DNA of 64,000 bases. Origin: Rhizobium sp. BT03. GTDB taxonomy: Bacteria; Pseudomonadota; Alphaproteobacteria; Rhizobiales; Rhizobiaceae. The notes under the pieces are model-generated. The model searched no databases and had not been told where the DNA came from. It worked only from the letters and a program-made list of their open reading frames with translations. Both the position numbers and the translations under genes were made by a program. The stretch covers positions 744,001 to 808,000 of the forward strand of contig NZ_CP125640.1 of the NCBI RefSeq assembly GCF_030053155.1, read 5' to 3'. Shown here piece after piece: positions 29,763 to 38,258 of the stretch. Numbering within the stretch: the stretch's first letter is position 1; the number at the start of each line of letters is the position of its first letter.

Positions 29763-30517
29763 TCGGATTGACGGATGCGGTCGTCAGGTTCGGCACGCGC
29801 ACCATCCTCGACCGCCTGAGTTTCTCCGTGGCCGTCGGGCGCTCGCTCGCCATTCTCGGCCCCAACGGACGCGGTAAGACGACCACGCTGAAAGCCATGC
29901 TCGGTTTCCAGCGGCTGGACGAAGGCAGCCGCGTCGCGCCTGCCATTGTCGGTTACGTCCCGCAGAGCGGAAGCAGCAACCAGCGCTACCGCGCCATCGA
30001 CGTCGCCGTCATGGGGCGGGCAGCGCATCTCGGCCTCTTCGGCCAACCGCGATCTTCCGATTTCGAGATTGCCCATGCCGCGCTCGAGCGGGCGGGGGCT
30101 GCCCGCTTTGCCGATCATTTCTTCGATCGGCTTTCCGGCGGCGAACGGCAGCTCGTGCTTCTGGCACGGGCGCTCGCCACCGGTTCGCAGGCGATCGTCC
30201 TCGATGAGCCGGCAGCGGCACTCGACCTTCGCAACCAGGAGCGGCTACTGACCCTGCTCAAAAGCCTTCGCGATCCGCGCGACAAAGCGATCGCCTTCAC
30301 GACGCATGATCCGAACCATGCGCTTGCCGCCGCCGACGATGCATTGCTGATGATGCCTAATGGTCAGTCGCTGTTCGGTCCGGTGGCGGAGACGATCACG
30401 CCGGAACATCTCGAGCGGCTTTACGGTGTCCCGATGCGAATGGTCGAGCTTATCGGCGCTGCAGGCGACAGGCATCAGGCGGTCCTGCCCGCCTTTGCAG
30501 GAATTCGAGCCGCATGA
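29759..30517 (+). CDS. ABC transporter ATP-binding protein (FepC/BtuD type)
   Basis: A 252-aa ATPase with Walker A GPNGRGKTT (about residues 35-43; the usual Ser is Arg here), Q-loop VGYVPQSGS, signature LSGGERQLVLLARAL, Walker B QAIVLDEPAAALD and H-loop AFTTHDPNHAL. It energises the FecCD permease. The start overlaps the permease stop (ATGA) and its stop overlaps the next gene the same way. The core matches the siderophore/cobalamin importer group; the substrate is unassigned. Confidence 0.92.
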   Translation: MIGLTDAVVRFGTRTILDRLSFSVAVGRSLAILGPNGRGKTTTLKAMLGFQRLDEGSRVAPAIVGYVPQSGSSNQRYRAIDVAVMGRAAHLGLFGQPRSSDFEIAHAALERAGAARFADHFFDRLSGGERQLVLLARALATGSQAIVLDEPAAALDLRNQERLLTLLKSLRDPRDKAIAFTTHDPNHALAAADDALLMMPNGQSLFGPVAETITPEHLERLYGVPMRMVELIGAAGDRHQAVLPAFAGIRAA

Positions 30518-31131
30518 GCATCCTTCTGATCCAGTCGCATTATCAAGACCCTTTCACCATGAGCCCTCAGGCTTTCGCCGAGGCCACCGCGCAGGGCAAG
30601 CTGATTGCCGTGCGCGAGATCGAGCTGACGGAGGCGGATTTCGCCGCCGCAAGCGGCCTCATCACCACGACCCATCTCGATCAGGTCGGCTTCCTCAAAT
30701 ACGCGCCGGCGGTGGCATCCTTTCTCGACCGCGGCGGCCGGTGGCTCTTCAGCGGCCATATGCTTCGGCCGATCCTGCCGGAACTCGGCACCTATATTCC
30801 TCTGCCACAGCCGAAAAGAGCCGACTTCGGGCAGGTCAGGCAATTCGACCACCCGGTTTTTGCCGGCATCGACCAGAGGATGCTGGAAACGAACCGCGGC
30901 GTCGCCGGTTTCTACGGCCGCGGACATAATCCAATGCCGCCCGGCGCCGTTGCGATCAATACGCTGGGATCGGCTGCCGTTCCGGTCGACTGGATCTGGG
31001 CGCGGCCGGCAGGCGGAGAGATCCTGTCGCATGCCGGAAACGAGTTCTGGGGCTGTGGAGACGATCCCGACATCAAGGAGAAGCTGGCCGGCCGCACTGT
31101 AGCCTGGCTGGCGGGGGAGCTGAACCGATGA
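30514..31131 (+). CDS. Unknown protein, amidotransferase/ThuA-like fold (copy A)
   Basis: A 205-aa soluble protein starting MSILLIQSHYQDPF. It alternates short hydrophobic strands and helices. Features shared with the next gene are a xLDRGGRWLFSG segment (about 72-82), DHPVFAGI, a GFYGRGHNPMPPGAVAIN segment and a GGEILSHAGNEFWG strand near the end. This looks like a class I glutamine-amidotransferase-like (ThuA/flavodoxin-like) fold. A catalytic Cys-His-Glu triad is not apparent, so enzymatic amidotransfer is unlikely. It is coupled to the ATPase gene and to the next gene by ATGA overlaps. Function not recognised. Confidence 0.7.
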   Translation: MSILLIQSHYQDPFTMSPQAFAEATAQGKLIAVREIELTEADFAAASGLITTTHLDQVGFLKYAPAVASFLDRGGRWLFSGHMLRPILPELGTYIPLPQPKRADFGQVRQFDHPVFAGIDQRMLETNRGVAGFYGRGHNPMPPGAVAINTLGSAAVPVDWIWARPAGGEILSHAGNEFWGCGDDPDIKEKLAGRTVAWLAGELNR

Positions 31132-31748
31132 GCGTGCTCGCGATCCATCCCGGCGCCTACTACCACATCGAGACGCTGGAAGCGCCGCGTTACCGGCATC
31201 ACTTCGACCAGCTGCTCCGGCCGGAGGACCTGCCTTCGGTCGAACTTTGCCGACACCGGGTGCTGTTCATTCCCTGCCGCACCCCGGCGGACCGAATGGC
31301 GCCGCATGCAGCGCAGCTGCGCGGTTACCTCGAACAGGGCGGCACGATCGTTGCGACCGGCGAGACGGCCTGGGAGGCGTTCCTGCCGGCCATTCATTTC
31401 ACACCTCAGCCGACCAACTGGTGGTGGTGGCTGACCGAGGGCGCCGATCTCGGCGTCAGGATCGCCGCACCGCGCCATTCGCTGTTCGAACATCTCGGGC
31501 AGAACGATCTGACCTGGCATCTTCACGGCTGGTTCGATCCCCCCAAGGGCGCCGAGGTGCTTGCTGTAAACGGCGAAGGCAAGCCCATCCTCTATGTGGA
31601 CGAGGTCACGACGGCGGGGCGCATGGTGATCACCAGCCTCGACCCCTGTTTCCACCACGGCTCGCACTTCATGCCGGCAACGACGCGCTTCCTGGATGGT
31701 TTCCTTCCGTGGATGCGCGCGGAATTGGACAAGGGAAGGTCGGAATGA
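31128..31748 (+). CDS. Unknown protein, amidotransferase/ThuA-like fold (copy B)
   Basis: A 206-aa soluble protein starting MSVLAIHPGAYYHIE. It parallels copy A: YLEQGGTIVATGET against FLDRGGRWLFSGHM, PRHSLFEHL against FDHPVFAGI, HGWFDPPKGAEVLAVN against GFYGRGHNPMPPGAVAIN, and GRMVITSLDPCFHHGSHF near the end. A tryptophan cluster (NWWWW, about 96-100) and several histidines near the C-terminus could bind ligand or metal. ATGA overlaps occur on both sides. Not recognised beyond the probable fold. Confidence 0.7.
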   Translation: MSVLAIHPGAYYHIETLEAPRYRHHFDQLLRPEDLPSVELCRHRVLFIPCRTPADRMAPHAAQLRGYLEQGGTIVATGETAWEAFLPAIHFTPQPTNWWWWLTEGADLGVRIAAPRHSLFEHLGQNDLTWHLHGWFDPPKGAEVLAVNGEGKPILYVDEVTTAGRMVITSLDPCFHHGSHFMPATTRFLDGFLPWMRAELDKGRSE

Positions 31749-32251
31749 ACGGAGCGAAGATCGAAGTCCTCGAAGATGGCAAGCCGCTTGCCTACGGCTT
31801 TGCGGACATCATGCACTATCACGGCTATGGTTTTCCCGGCGGCGTCGCCCATGCCTTGAAGGTGATGGAGCGCGCCTTTCCGCTGCTGAGCGCCGGCGGA
31901 CCGCCGGAGCGCCGCGAAATCTCTATCCGCACGGCCTTTCGCGGTCCAGGCGGACGTGATGCTTTTGAAATGGTGACGCGCGCATTGACGGAAGGGCGCT
32001 ATAGCGTCGACCCATCGCTCGAACGGCCGGCGCGCGGCGACATCCTCGCCCGTTATGTCTTCGAGCTCAGCTATCGCGGCAGCACCGTCACCCTGCAGCT
32101 GCGCGACGGCCATGTCCGCGAGGAATTCATCACGCTCGGCCGCAAGCCCGACCGGACATCCCAGGAAGAGGAGCGTCTCGCCTGGCTCAAGCAGGAGATG
32201 GCGGACCGACTGCTGGCGTTGCCGCCGGAAGCGGTTTACGAAGAGGGCTAG
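31745..32251 (+). CDS. FmdE-like protein with altered metal-ligand motif
   Basis: A 168-aa protein starting MNGAKIEVLEDGKPLAYGFA. The segment MHYHGYGFPGGVAHALKVME aligns with the FmdE-domain signature (FHGHxCPG..xG). Later REISIRTAFRGPGGRDAFEM and the strand-rich FELSYRGSTVTLQLRDGH fit the same domain. The second His and the Cys of the usual motif are Tyr and Phe here, so a metal site, if present, is different. The start at 31745 overlaps the previous stop by ATGA; the longer frame from 31247 is antiparallel-frame noise. Last gene of the ABC unit. Confidence 0.65.
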   Translation: MNGAKIEVLEDGKPLAYGFADIMHYHGYGFPGGVAHALKVMERAFPLLSAGGPPERREISIRTAFRGPGGRDAFEMVTRALTEGRYSVDPSLERPARGDILARYVFELSYRGSTVTLQLRDGHVREEFITLGRKPDRTSQEEERLAWLKQEMADRLLALPPEAVYEEG

Positions 32252-32273
32252 GGACGCCCCCTCGAAGAGGCCG

Positions 32274-32573
32274 CTATCGGTTTTGGGATTTGGGAACGAG
32301 CCCGTTTTGATGGCTCAGGACGAGTTCGATCTGGACATCCTGCTGAAACTGCAGCACCCGCTCGCCGACGTCGCTCTCCGGCATCCCGGCTGCCAGAAGC
32401 TGATCGGCAAGCCTGCGGCATTCGGCCCTCCAGAATGCGATCGCATCCGCGCCATGTCGCCGGCCGAGTTCACGGGCGCAGCGCTCGATATTGGCGGTTC
32501 CGGTTCCGGAGGGAAAAGCAATCACCACGCCTTCACTCGGGGCGGCGGGGCGGCAGGTCATTTCAGTAGCCAT
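32274..32573 (-). CDS. DUF6074-like small protein
   Basis: A 99-aa protein beginning MATEMTCRPAAPSEGVVIAF. The pattern VVIAFP, then an Arg-rich helix (NIERCARELGRRHGADAIAF) and a helical C-terminal half ending in QDVQIELVL, resembles the DUF6074 family of small rhizobial proteins. It converges on the FmdE-like gene with a 22-base gap. AAGGAAC lies rather far upstream, so the start (32573 or 32561) is uncertain. Function unknown. Confidence 0.6.
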   Translation of the reverse strand: MATEMTCRPAAPSEGVVIAFPSGTGTANIERCARELGRRHGADAIAFWRAECRRLADQLLAAGMPESDVGERVLQFQQDVQIELVLSHQNGLVPKSQNR

Positions 32574-32773
32574 CGAACACAGGTTCCTTTGATCCTGTTC
32601 GTTGTCTACGGGACTATGGTTAATGCTTTCTATCGTTCCTATCCGTTCCTTTAGACGATTCAGAAATTGCAGCCCCAGGCCGTCACATTGGCTCGTCTTC
32701 GACCTTGACGCCGGCACCCCCATGCGCAGACAGTCCGCATCATGATCGACACTCCAGGCAGCAGAGACCACCG

Positions 32774-34039
32774 ATGACGATAAGCGCTCCCCGCGATTTC
32801 CTGAAAAGCCTGTTCGACGCGGCGGTTCGCGCCGCCGATCCGCTGACCGGCATCAAGGCGAACCTGCCTGACAGGCCGAAGGGAAAGACCGTGGTGATCG
32901 GCGCCGGCAAGGGTGCTGCGCAGATGGCGCAAGCGCTCGAAAGCGTCTGGGACGGGCCGCTTACGGGTCTGGTGGTCACACGCTACGGCTATGGCTGCGA
33001 AACACGCGACATCGAGATCATCGAGGCCGCCCATCCTGTTCCCGATGCGGCAGGACTTGCCGCGGCAAGGCGGCTGATGGAGACGGTGAACGGACTGACG
33101 GAAGACGATCTGGTGATCGCGCTGATCTGCGGTGGCGGCTCGGCGCTGCTGCCTGCTCCGCCGGAGGGGCTGACACTCGAAGACGAGATTGCACTCAACG
33201 AAATGCTGCTTGCCTCGGGCGCGCCGATCTCGGCGATGAACGTCGTGCGCAAGCATCTCTCGACCATCAAAGGCGGGAGACTTGCGGCGGCAACCAGAGC
33301 AAGGGTCGTCAGCCTGATCGTCTCCGACATTCCCGGCGACAATCCGGCCCATGTCGCCTCCGGGCCGACGGTGCCTGATGGTTCGACGCGGCACGATGCG
33401 CTTGACATCGTCAAACAATACGGATTGCAGCTGCCGCAGGCAGCGCTCGACCATCTAAACTCGCCGAAGGCGGATGCGCCGCGACCGGACGATCCGGTCT
33501 TCTCACGCCACGAGCATCACATCATCGCCTCTGCCGGCGTATCGCTGGAGGCCGCGGCCGCCCTGGCGAAGTCGCTGGGGATCGAGCCCGCCATCCTTTC
33601 GGATGCGATCGAGGGAGAATCGCGCGACGTGGCGCAGGTGCATGCGGCAATCGCCCGCGAGGTGCTCGGCCGGAACAGGCCGTTTTCGAAACCGGTCGTC
33701 ATCCTTTCCGGCGGCGAGACGACGGTGACGCTCCGAGCCAAGGGCGGCAAGGGCGGACGTAACGGCGAATTCGCGCTCGCCATGGCGCTTGCGGTCGACG
33801 GACAGGGTGGCATTCATATCCTCGCCGCCGACACGGACGGGATCGACGGCTCCGAAGACAATGCCGGCGCCTTTGCCGATGGCGGTTCGGTCAAGCGCCT
33901 ACGCGCCGCCGGTCTCGATCCGCGCCGGCTGCTCGACGGCAATGACAGCTATTCCGGCTTTGCCGCCGTCGGCGATCTCTTCGAAACCGGCCCGACCGGC
34001 ACCAACGTCAATGATTTCAGAGCTATCCTGATCCGTTAG
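32774..34039 (+). CDS. ttuD: Glycerate 2-kinase (MOFRL family)
   Basis: A 421-aa ATP-dependent glycerate kinase making 2-phosphoglycerate, used in tartrate, glyoxylate and serine-cycle catabolism. The N-terminal GCKII domain carries [20 protein letters not shown], then [18 protein letters not shown] with the conserved Lys in [12 protein letters not shown]. The C-terminal MOFRL domain carries [20 protein letters not shown], then RNGEFALA and [17 protein letters not shown]. The start [12 protein letters not shown] at 32774 is favoured over the open frame to 32705. Older rhizobial annotation calls it hydroxypyruvate reductase. Confidence 0.9.
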   Translation: MTISAPRDFLKSLFDAAVRAADPLTGIKANLPDRPKGKTVVIGAGKGAAQMAQALESVWDGPLTGLVVTRYGYGCETRDIEIIEAAHPVPDAAGLAAARRLMETVNGLTEDDLVIALICGGGSALLPAPPEGLTLEDEIALNEMLLASGAPISAMNVVRKHLSTIKGGRLAAATRARVVSLIVSDIPGDNPAHVASGPTVPDGSTRHDALDIVKQYGLQLPQAALDHLNSPKADAPRPDDPVFSRHEHHIIASAGVSLEAAAALAKSLGIEPAILSDAIEGESRDVAQVHAAIAREVLGRNRPFSKPVVILSGGETTVTLRAKGGKGGRNGEFALAMALAVDGQGGIHILAADTDGIDGSEDNAGAFADGGSVKRLRAAGLDPRRLLDGNDSYSGFAAVGDLFETGPTGTNVNDFRAILIR

Positions 34040-34044
34040 CAGGT

Positions 34045-34992
34045 CTAGATCCTCCCCTGCCCGACCAGCCAGCCCACAGCCTCCTGCACCGCCTGCAGGG
34101 ACGTATATCTCGGGGCGTAACCAAGCAGACGCCGGGCTTTGGCGATCGAGCAATTCGGGCTGCGGGCGATATGCTCCCATGTCGCCTCGGCGTCTTCGGC
34201 CGTCTGTCTCTCGGCCCAGGCGTCGAATGGGGCGAAGCTGAGTTTCGGCTCTCGCCCGAACCAGCGCGACATGGCTTCGGCATATCCGCGCAGCGTCAGC
34301 GCCTGCGCCGAAACCGCGTGGAAACTTTCGCCGGTCGACGCATTCCAGTTGGCGATCGCATCCATGAACATCGCCGCCACGTCATCGGCATGGACGTGAT
34401 GAACCGTCTCCAGGCCGAAATTGGGCAGGCCCAGCGCCTCGCCGCGAGCAAGGGTTGAAAAGACCTGCAGGTTGAAATTGCCGGCCGGATTGAGCGGCGC
34501 CCATCCGGGACCGACAATGTGGCCGGGATGGATGACGGTCGCCGGAAAGCCGTGAAGCCTTGCCTGCTGCTGCAGATAGGTTTCGATCGCCGCCTTCTGG
34601 ATGCCGTAGTCACCGAATGGACACTTCGGCGCCTCTTCCAGTGTCGGCACGGCCACGGGGTAGCCATGTGTCCAGATCGTGCCGGTATGCAGGAAATGAC
34701 CGACATGCCCGGATAGCGCCGTCACCAGCTGCTCGGCACTCTCCAGCGTGAAGCAGATCATGTCGATGACGATGTCGGCTTTCACTTCACGCACGGCCAG
34801 GCCGAATTCACCCGTCCGTTCCATCGCTGCCCGATCCATCTGGCGCTGGTCGACGGAGGCCCAGGCGCGGTTTTCCGTGTAGGGCTTGGCCGCACCGCGG
34901 CTGATCGTGACGACGTCGTGACCTGCCTCGACCAGGCGGGGAACGAGATAGGTTCCGACATGCCCCGTCGCTCCGATCACCAAAACCCGCAT
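34045..34992 (-). CDS. NAD-dependent epimerase/dehydratase family protein
   Basis: A 315-aa extended short-chain dehydrogenase. Its N-terminal Rossmann motif is MRVLVIGATGHVGTYLVPRL and its catalytic-type Tyr-x3-Lys is YGIQK in CPFGDYGIQKAAIETYL. GGGAGGAACGACA precedes the ATG at 34992. Upstream in-frame codons to 35184 overlap the neighbouring gene and are not coding-like. It converges on ttuD with 5 bases between stops. Substrate is probably a nucleotide sugar or sugar derivative; not determinable. Confidence 0.82.
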   Translation of the reverse strand: MRVLVIGATGHVGTYLVPRLVEAGHDVVTISRGAAKPYTENRAWASVDQRQMDRAAMERTGEFGLAVREVKADIVIDMICFTLESAEQLVTALSGHVGHFLHTGTIWTHGYPVAVPTLEEAPKCPFGDYGIQKAAIETYLQQQARLHGFPATVIHPGHIVGPGWAPLNPAGNFNLQVFSTLARGEALGLPNFGLETVHHVHADDVAAMFMDAIANWNASTGESFHAVSAQALTLRGYAEAMSRWFGREPKLSFAPFDAWAERQTAEDAEATWEHIARSPNCSIAKARRLLGYAPRYTSLQAVQEAVGWLVGQGRI

Positions 34993-35083
34993 TGTCGTTC
35001 CTCCCTCTGGTATATCCGCGTCGACTATGCTGCGCCGTGTCGCGATCCTGCAAGCAGAGTTTTCGCCAAGGATGGCGGCCCCG

Positions 35084-36040
35084 CTATTGATTTTTGAAAA
35101 CAAGGCAGGTGCCGCCGTGCTTGCGGATCTGGTTGCAGAGGTCGTTGGCTTCCAGGCGCGTCTGCCGGCCGATGCGGGCGGCATAACGCGGGCGAAAGCC
35201 GAAGCTGCGATCGCGCTGGCGCAGGATCAGCGGCTGCTCCGCATTGAGCGGCGCAGGCAGATCTTCAACGGCATCGAGAAACATGCGCCGGGCGACCGCG
35301 ACATTGGCGTTCGCGGCAAGCTGGACGCCCCAGGGCGCCCAATCGCCTTCCGGACGCCAGGGCGCCTCCTTCAATATCCGGCGTTCGGCAAGCGCCACGC
35401 AGCCATCGACGAAGGGCTTGTCCTTGTCGAGCGGGGCTGCCGCATCTTCCGGCGGATTGTCCTTCCACTCCTCCACCGTATGGGCGGTGATTGCCATGAC
35501 GTAGCTGCGCGTCTCGTAAGGTAATCTCCCTGACGTTAGGTAAGAAGCAAGACCGTTTTCGCCGGCATTATAGGCGGCGGCGGCAAGGCCGAGATTGCCG
35601 AAACGATTGCGCAATTCATCGAGATATTGCGCCGATTTCCGCAGCGCTTCCAGCACCTGGTAGCTGTCTTCGAGGCCGCGCAGTTTCGCCGTTCCCGGCA
35701 TGAACTGCGCAATCCCCTGTGCGCCTTTGAAGCTGAGGGCATCAGGGCGAAAGGTGCTTTCGCGCCAGATGAGGCGGGCGAAATAATCCGGCGGCAATCG
35801 ATTGGCGCCGGCGAAATGCTCGATCGCGGCGCAAAGGTCGCGATTGAAACTGTCCTTGCGGATGCAGAGCGCCTCACCCGATCCCGACGCCGAAGGCCCG
35901 GAATAGAGGCAGGCCGGCTCCGCGGCGCTTACTTCCGGCTGGGCCTTTCCGGCGGCTGCGGCGGAAAATAGAAAGCAGAGCGAAAGCATGGCCTTCGCCG
36001 ATCTCTTCCCCATGCCGGACTGACGCTTTCGCCCTATCAT
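35084..36040 (-). CDS. Lytic transglycosylase, SLT domain
   Basis: A 318-aa exported peptidoglycan-cleaving enzyme. A hydrophobic signal (AMLSLCFLFSAAAAGKAQ) is followed by the SLT domain with catalytic Glu94 in LIWRESTFRPDALSF, then GAQGIAQFMPGTA and AAAYNAGENGLASYL. The C-terminal about 110 residues are Cys- and Arg-containing and end in a small conserved-looking RQTRLEANDLCNQIRKHGGT segment. Alternative start at 36013 (MGKRSAKAM); the ribosome site is weak for both. A dispersed palindromic repeat lies 40 bases upstream. Confidence 0.85.
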   Translation of the reverse strand: MIGRKRQSGMGKRSAKAMLSLCFLFSAAAAGKAQPEVSAAEPACLYSGPSASGSGEALCIRKDSFNRDLCAAIEHFAGANRLPPDYFARLIWRESTFRPDALSFKGAQGIAQFMPGTAKLRGLEDSYQVLEALRKSAQYLDELRNRFGNLGLAAAAYNAGENGLASYLTSGRLPYETRSYVMAITAHTVEEWKDNPPEDAAAPLDKDKPFVDGCVALAERRILKEAPWRPEGDWAPWGVQLAANANVAVARRMFLDAVEDLPAPLNAEQPLILRQRDRSFGFRPRYAARIGRQTRLEANDLCNQIRKHGGTCLVFKNQ

Positions 36041-36080
36041 CGGATCTCAGCAGGTTCGACTTCCATCGCAACGCTGATGC

Positions 36081-36187
36081 TAAAACGCGTCGCATCAAAT
36101 TGGATTCATGCAACGCGCTTTAGCTCTTTGTTTTGATGCATGCCGTTATCCCGGAACCGCATGCACACTTCCGGGCGACATGCATTA
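36081..36187. repeat. Dispersed palindromic intergenic element, copy 3
   Basis: Shares ACGCGTCGCAT, ACGCGCTTTAGCTCTTTG, ATGCATGCCGTTATCCCGGA and CTTCCGGGCGACATGCAT with copy 1 (8886-8992). It lies between the peroxiredoxin stop and the transglycosylase start. Confidence 0.75.
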
Positions 36188-36294
36188 GATACCACCGATC
36201 AAGGCGCGAAGCTTCCCATTTCCGCAATGCCCGCACGAAAAAGCCGCCGGGCCAGGTGGCCGCGGCAGCTTCAGGAAAGTTTTGAAAACAGCAG

Positions 36295-36954
36295 TCAGGC
36301 CGTCGGCTGCTTCGTCTTGCGGAGATAAGGCAGAACCGTATCGAAGGAGCCGAAACGCGTGATCGCGTCTTCGTTGGAAACCGCAGCGGTGATGATGACG
36401 TCCTCGCCCTGGTTCCAGTTCGCCGGTGTCGCCACCTGGTGCTTGGCCGTCAGCTGGATGGAGTCGATGGCGCGCAGGATCTCGTTGAAATTGCGGCCTG
36501 TCGTCATCGGATAGGTGAGGATCAGCTTGATCTTCTTGTCCGGGCCGATGATGAAAACCGAACGCACCGTCGCGTTATCGGCGGGCGTGCGGCCTTCCGA
36601 GCTCTCGCCGGCGCCGGCCGGCAGCATGTCGTAGAGCTTGGCGACCTTGAGGTCCTTGTCGCCGATCAGAGGATATTCGACGTCGAAGCCGGTGGCGGTC
36701 TTGATGTCGTTCTTCCATTTGGCATGGCTTTCGACGGGATCGACGGAGATGCCGATGATCTTGGCGCCACGCTTGGAAAAGTCTCCCGCCAGCCCGGCCA
36801 TCGCGCCGAGCTCGGTCGTGCAGACCGGCGTGAAATTCTTCGGATGCGAGAACAGGACGGCCCAGCCATTGCCGATCCACTCATGGAAGCTGATCGGTCC
36901 CTGGGTGGTGTCGGCAGTAAAATCTGGAGCAATATCGTTGATGCGTAAGCTCAT
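36295..36954 (-). CDS. 1-Cys peroxiredoxin (Prx6 type)
   Basis: A 219-aa peroxiredoxin reducing hydrogen and organic peroxides. The peroxidatic Cys45 lies in HPKNFTPVCTTELGA, and there is no other cysteine, so it is a 1-Cys enzyme. The C-terminal extension (TPANWNQGEDVIITAAVSNE) is typical of the Prx6 group. MSLRINDIAPDF at 36954 matches the family start. Single gene; regulation not evident. Confidence 0.92.
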   Translation of the reverse strand: MSLRINDIAPDFTADTTQGPISFHEWIGNGWAVLFSHPKNFTPVCTTELGAMAGLAGDFSKRGAKIIGISVDPVESHAKWKNDIKTATGFDVEYPLIGDKDLKVAKLYDMLPAGAGESSEGRTPADNATVRSVFIIGPDKKIKLILTYPMTTGRNFNEILRAIDSIQLTAKHQVATPANWNQGEDVIITAAVSNEDAITRFGSFDTVLPYLRKTKQPTA

Positions 36955-37186
36955 GGTCGGCCCTCCAAAGCCTTGTGTTCAATGTCGTTTGTTTCAAATC
37001 GAGGCCATGGGATCCGTCCGCCGGAAGCGGTCTCGAGATTGCGGTCAACAGGATCGCACCGGCCGAAGGTAAAGACTTCCCATTCCAGGATTTTAAGTAA
37101 GTCATATACCACGATCACCGAAGGCATGCTCTTTCGATTTCAGGCCTGCGGCGGCATTATTTTTCCGATGCATCCGAGCGACGATG

Positions 37187-37208
37187 GGGCCGATTTTTCA
37201 ATCGGCCC
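37187..37208 (-). terminator. Possible terminator after dctP-type gene
   Basis: GGGCCGAT / ATCGGCCC perfect 8-bp stem, 36 bases after the binding-protein stop, but no T-run follows. Confidence 0.4.
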
Positions 37209-37243
37209 TATCGGAAACATCAGGGGTCCGTTCCTCTCCCGCT

Positions 37244-38242
37244 TCAGGCCGCCTGAACGGCTTTGATCCGGTCGATGCCGCCGACAACAGGGGCGAAATC
37301 GGCCCAGACACCCTGGGCGCCCTTCTGCCATTCCTCGAAGACTTCCGGCTTCAACAGCTTTCCGCCATGGCCAAGCGCCGTCTCGACGGACTTGGCCTCG
37401 TCGTCGACGATCAGCTGATTGAAATAGGCCGCACCCTCGCTGGAAGCCTGCTGGAAGACGGCCTTCTGTTCGTCGTTCAGGCCGGCCCAGAAGGTCGAGG
37501 CATAATAGATGACGCCTGATGCCCAGATGTGGCCGGTCTCGGTCATATCAGGCACGACCTCATAGAGCTTGAAGCCTGCGTAGGCAGATTTGGTCAGGTC
37601 CATCGCATCGGCGACGCCGGTTGCGAGCGCATTGTAGGTCTCGGTGATCGGAATGCCGATCGGCGTGGTGCCGAATGCGCTCCAGAGCTTGGTGTGCAGC
37701 GGGCTCTGGATGACACGGATGCGCTTGCCCTTGAGCTGCTCGGGCCGTGTCACCGGTTCCTTGGTCAGGAGATGACGGGCGCCGTAATTGATGAAGTCGC
37801 CGACGACGAAATTCTGCGCCTTCAGCTTCTGCTTGAGATCGGCGCCGACATCGCCGCCGACGGTCCTGCGGACATGGTCGGCATCGCGGAAGAGGAAAGG
37901 CAGATCGAGGATCTGCAGTTCCGGCGCCCAGCCGGAAAGCGACGAGACGGTCGACAGGCTCGCCTGGATCGAACCGAGGCGCACGCCCTCGGCGACCTCC
38001 TTCTCGCCGCCGAGCGCACCGTTCCTGACGATATTGAACTTGAACTGGCCGGGAAGCTTGGCTTCGACCAGCTCGCCGATCTTCAGCCAGATCTTCGTTT
38101 CCGGCTTGTCGTCGCCGAGCAGCGAGGCGATCGTGATCGTCGTCGTGCGGGCGGCAGCCGTGCGGACGAAGGCGGGTGCTGCGAGCGCCGTTCCGGCGAG
38201 TGCTGCGGTTTTCAGGAAATTGCGGCGGTTGAGATTATCCAT
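37244..38242 (-). CDS. TRAP transporter substrate-binding protein (DctP type)
   Basis: A 332-aa periplasmic binding protein for a carboxylate-type substrate. It has a twin-arginine signal (RRNFLKTAALAGTALAAPAF, cleaved after AAA). The DctP/TeaA fold shows FNIVRNGALGGEKEVAEGVR, a LPFLFRDADHVRRTV segment, and the substrate-contacting region GKRIRVIQSPLHTKLWSAFG, in which an Arg usually binds the carboxylate. It follows the fused permease gene by 16 bases in the same direction. The ligand is not identified. Confidence 0.9.
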   Translation of the reverse strand: MDNLNRRNFLKTAALAGTALAAPAFVRTAAARTTTITIASLLGDDKPETKIWLKIGELVEAKLPGQFKFNIVRNGALGGEKEVAEGVRLGSIQASLSTVSSLSGWAPELQILDLPFLFRDADHVRRTVGGDVGADLKQKLKAQNFVVGDFINYGARHLLTKEPVTRPEQLKGKRIRVIQSPLHTKLWSAFGTTPIGIPITETYNALATGVADAMDLTKSAYAGFKLYEVVPDMTETGHIWASGVIYYASTFWAGLNDEQKAVFQQASSEGAAYFNQLIVDDEAKSVETALGHGGKLLKPEVFEEWQKGAQGVWADFAPVVGGIDRIKAVQAA

Positions 38243-38258
38243 GGGATTGTCCTGTTGA

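Noticed and set aside
32580..32650. Two GGAAC motifs upstream of the DUF6074-like gene
   Set aside because: Neither has TT at a spacing of 18 or 19, so they do not fit the general-stress promoter rule.
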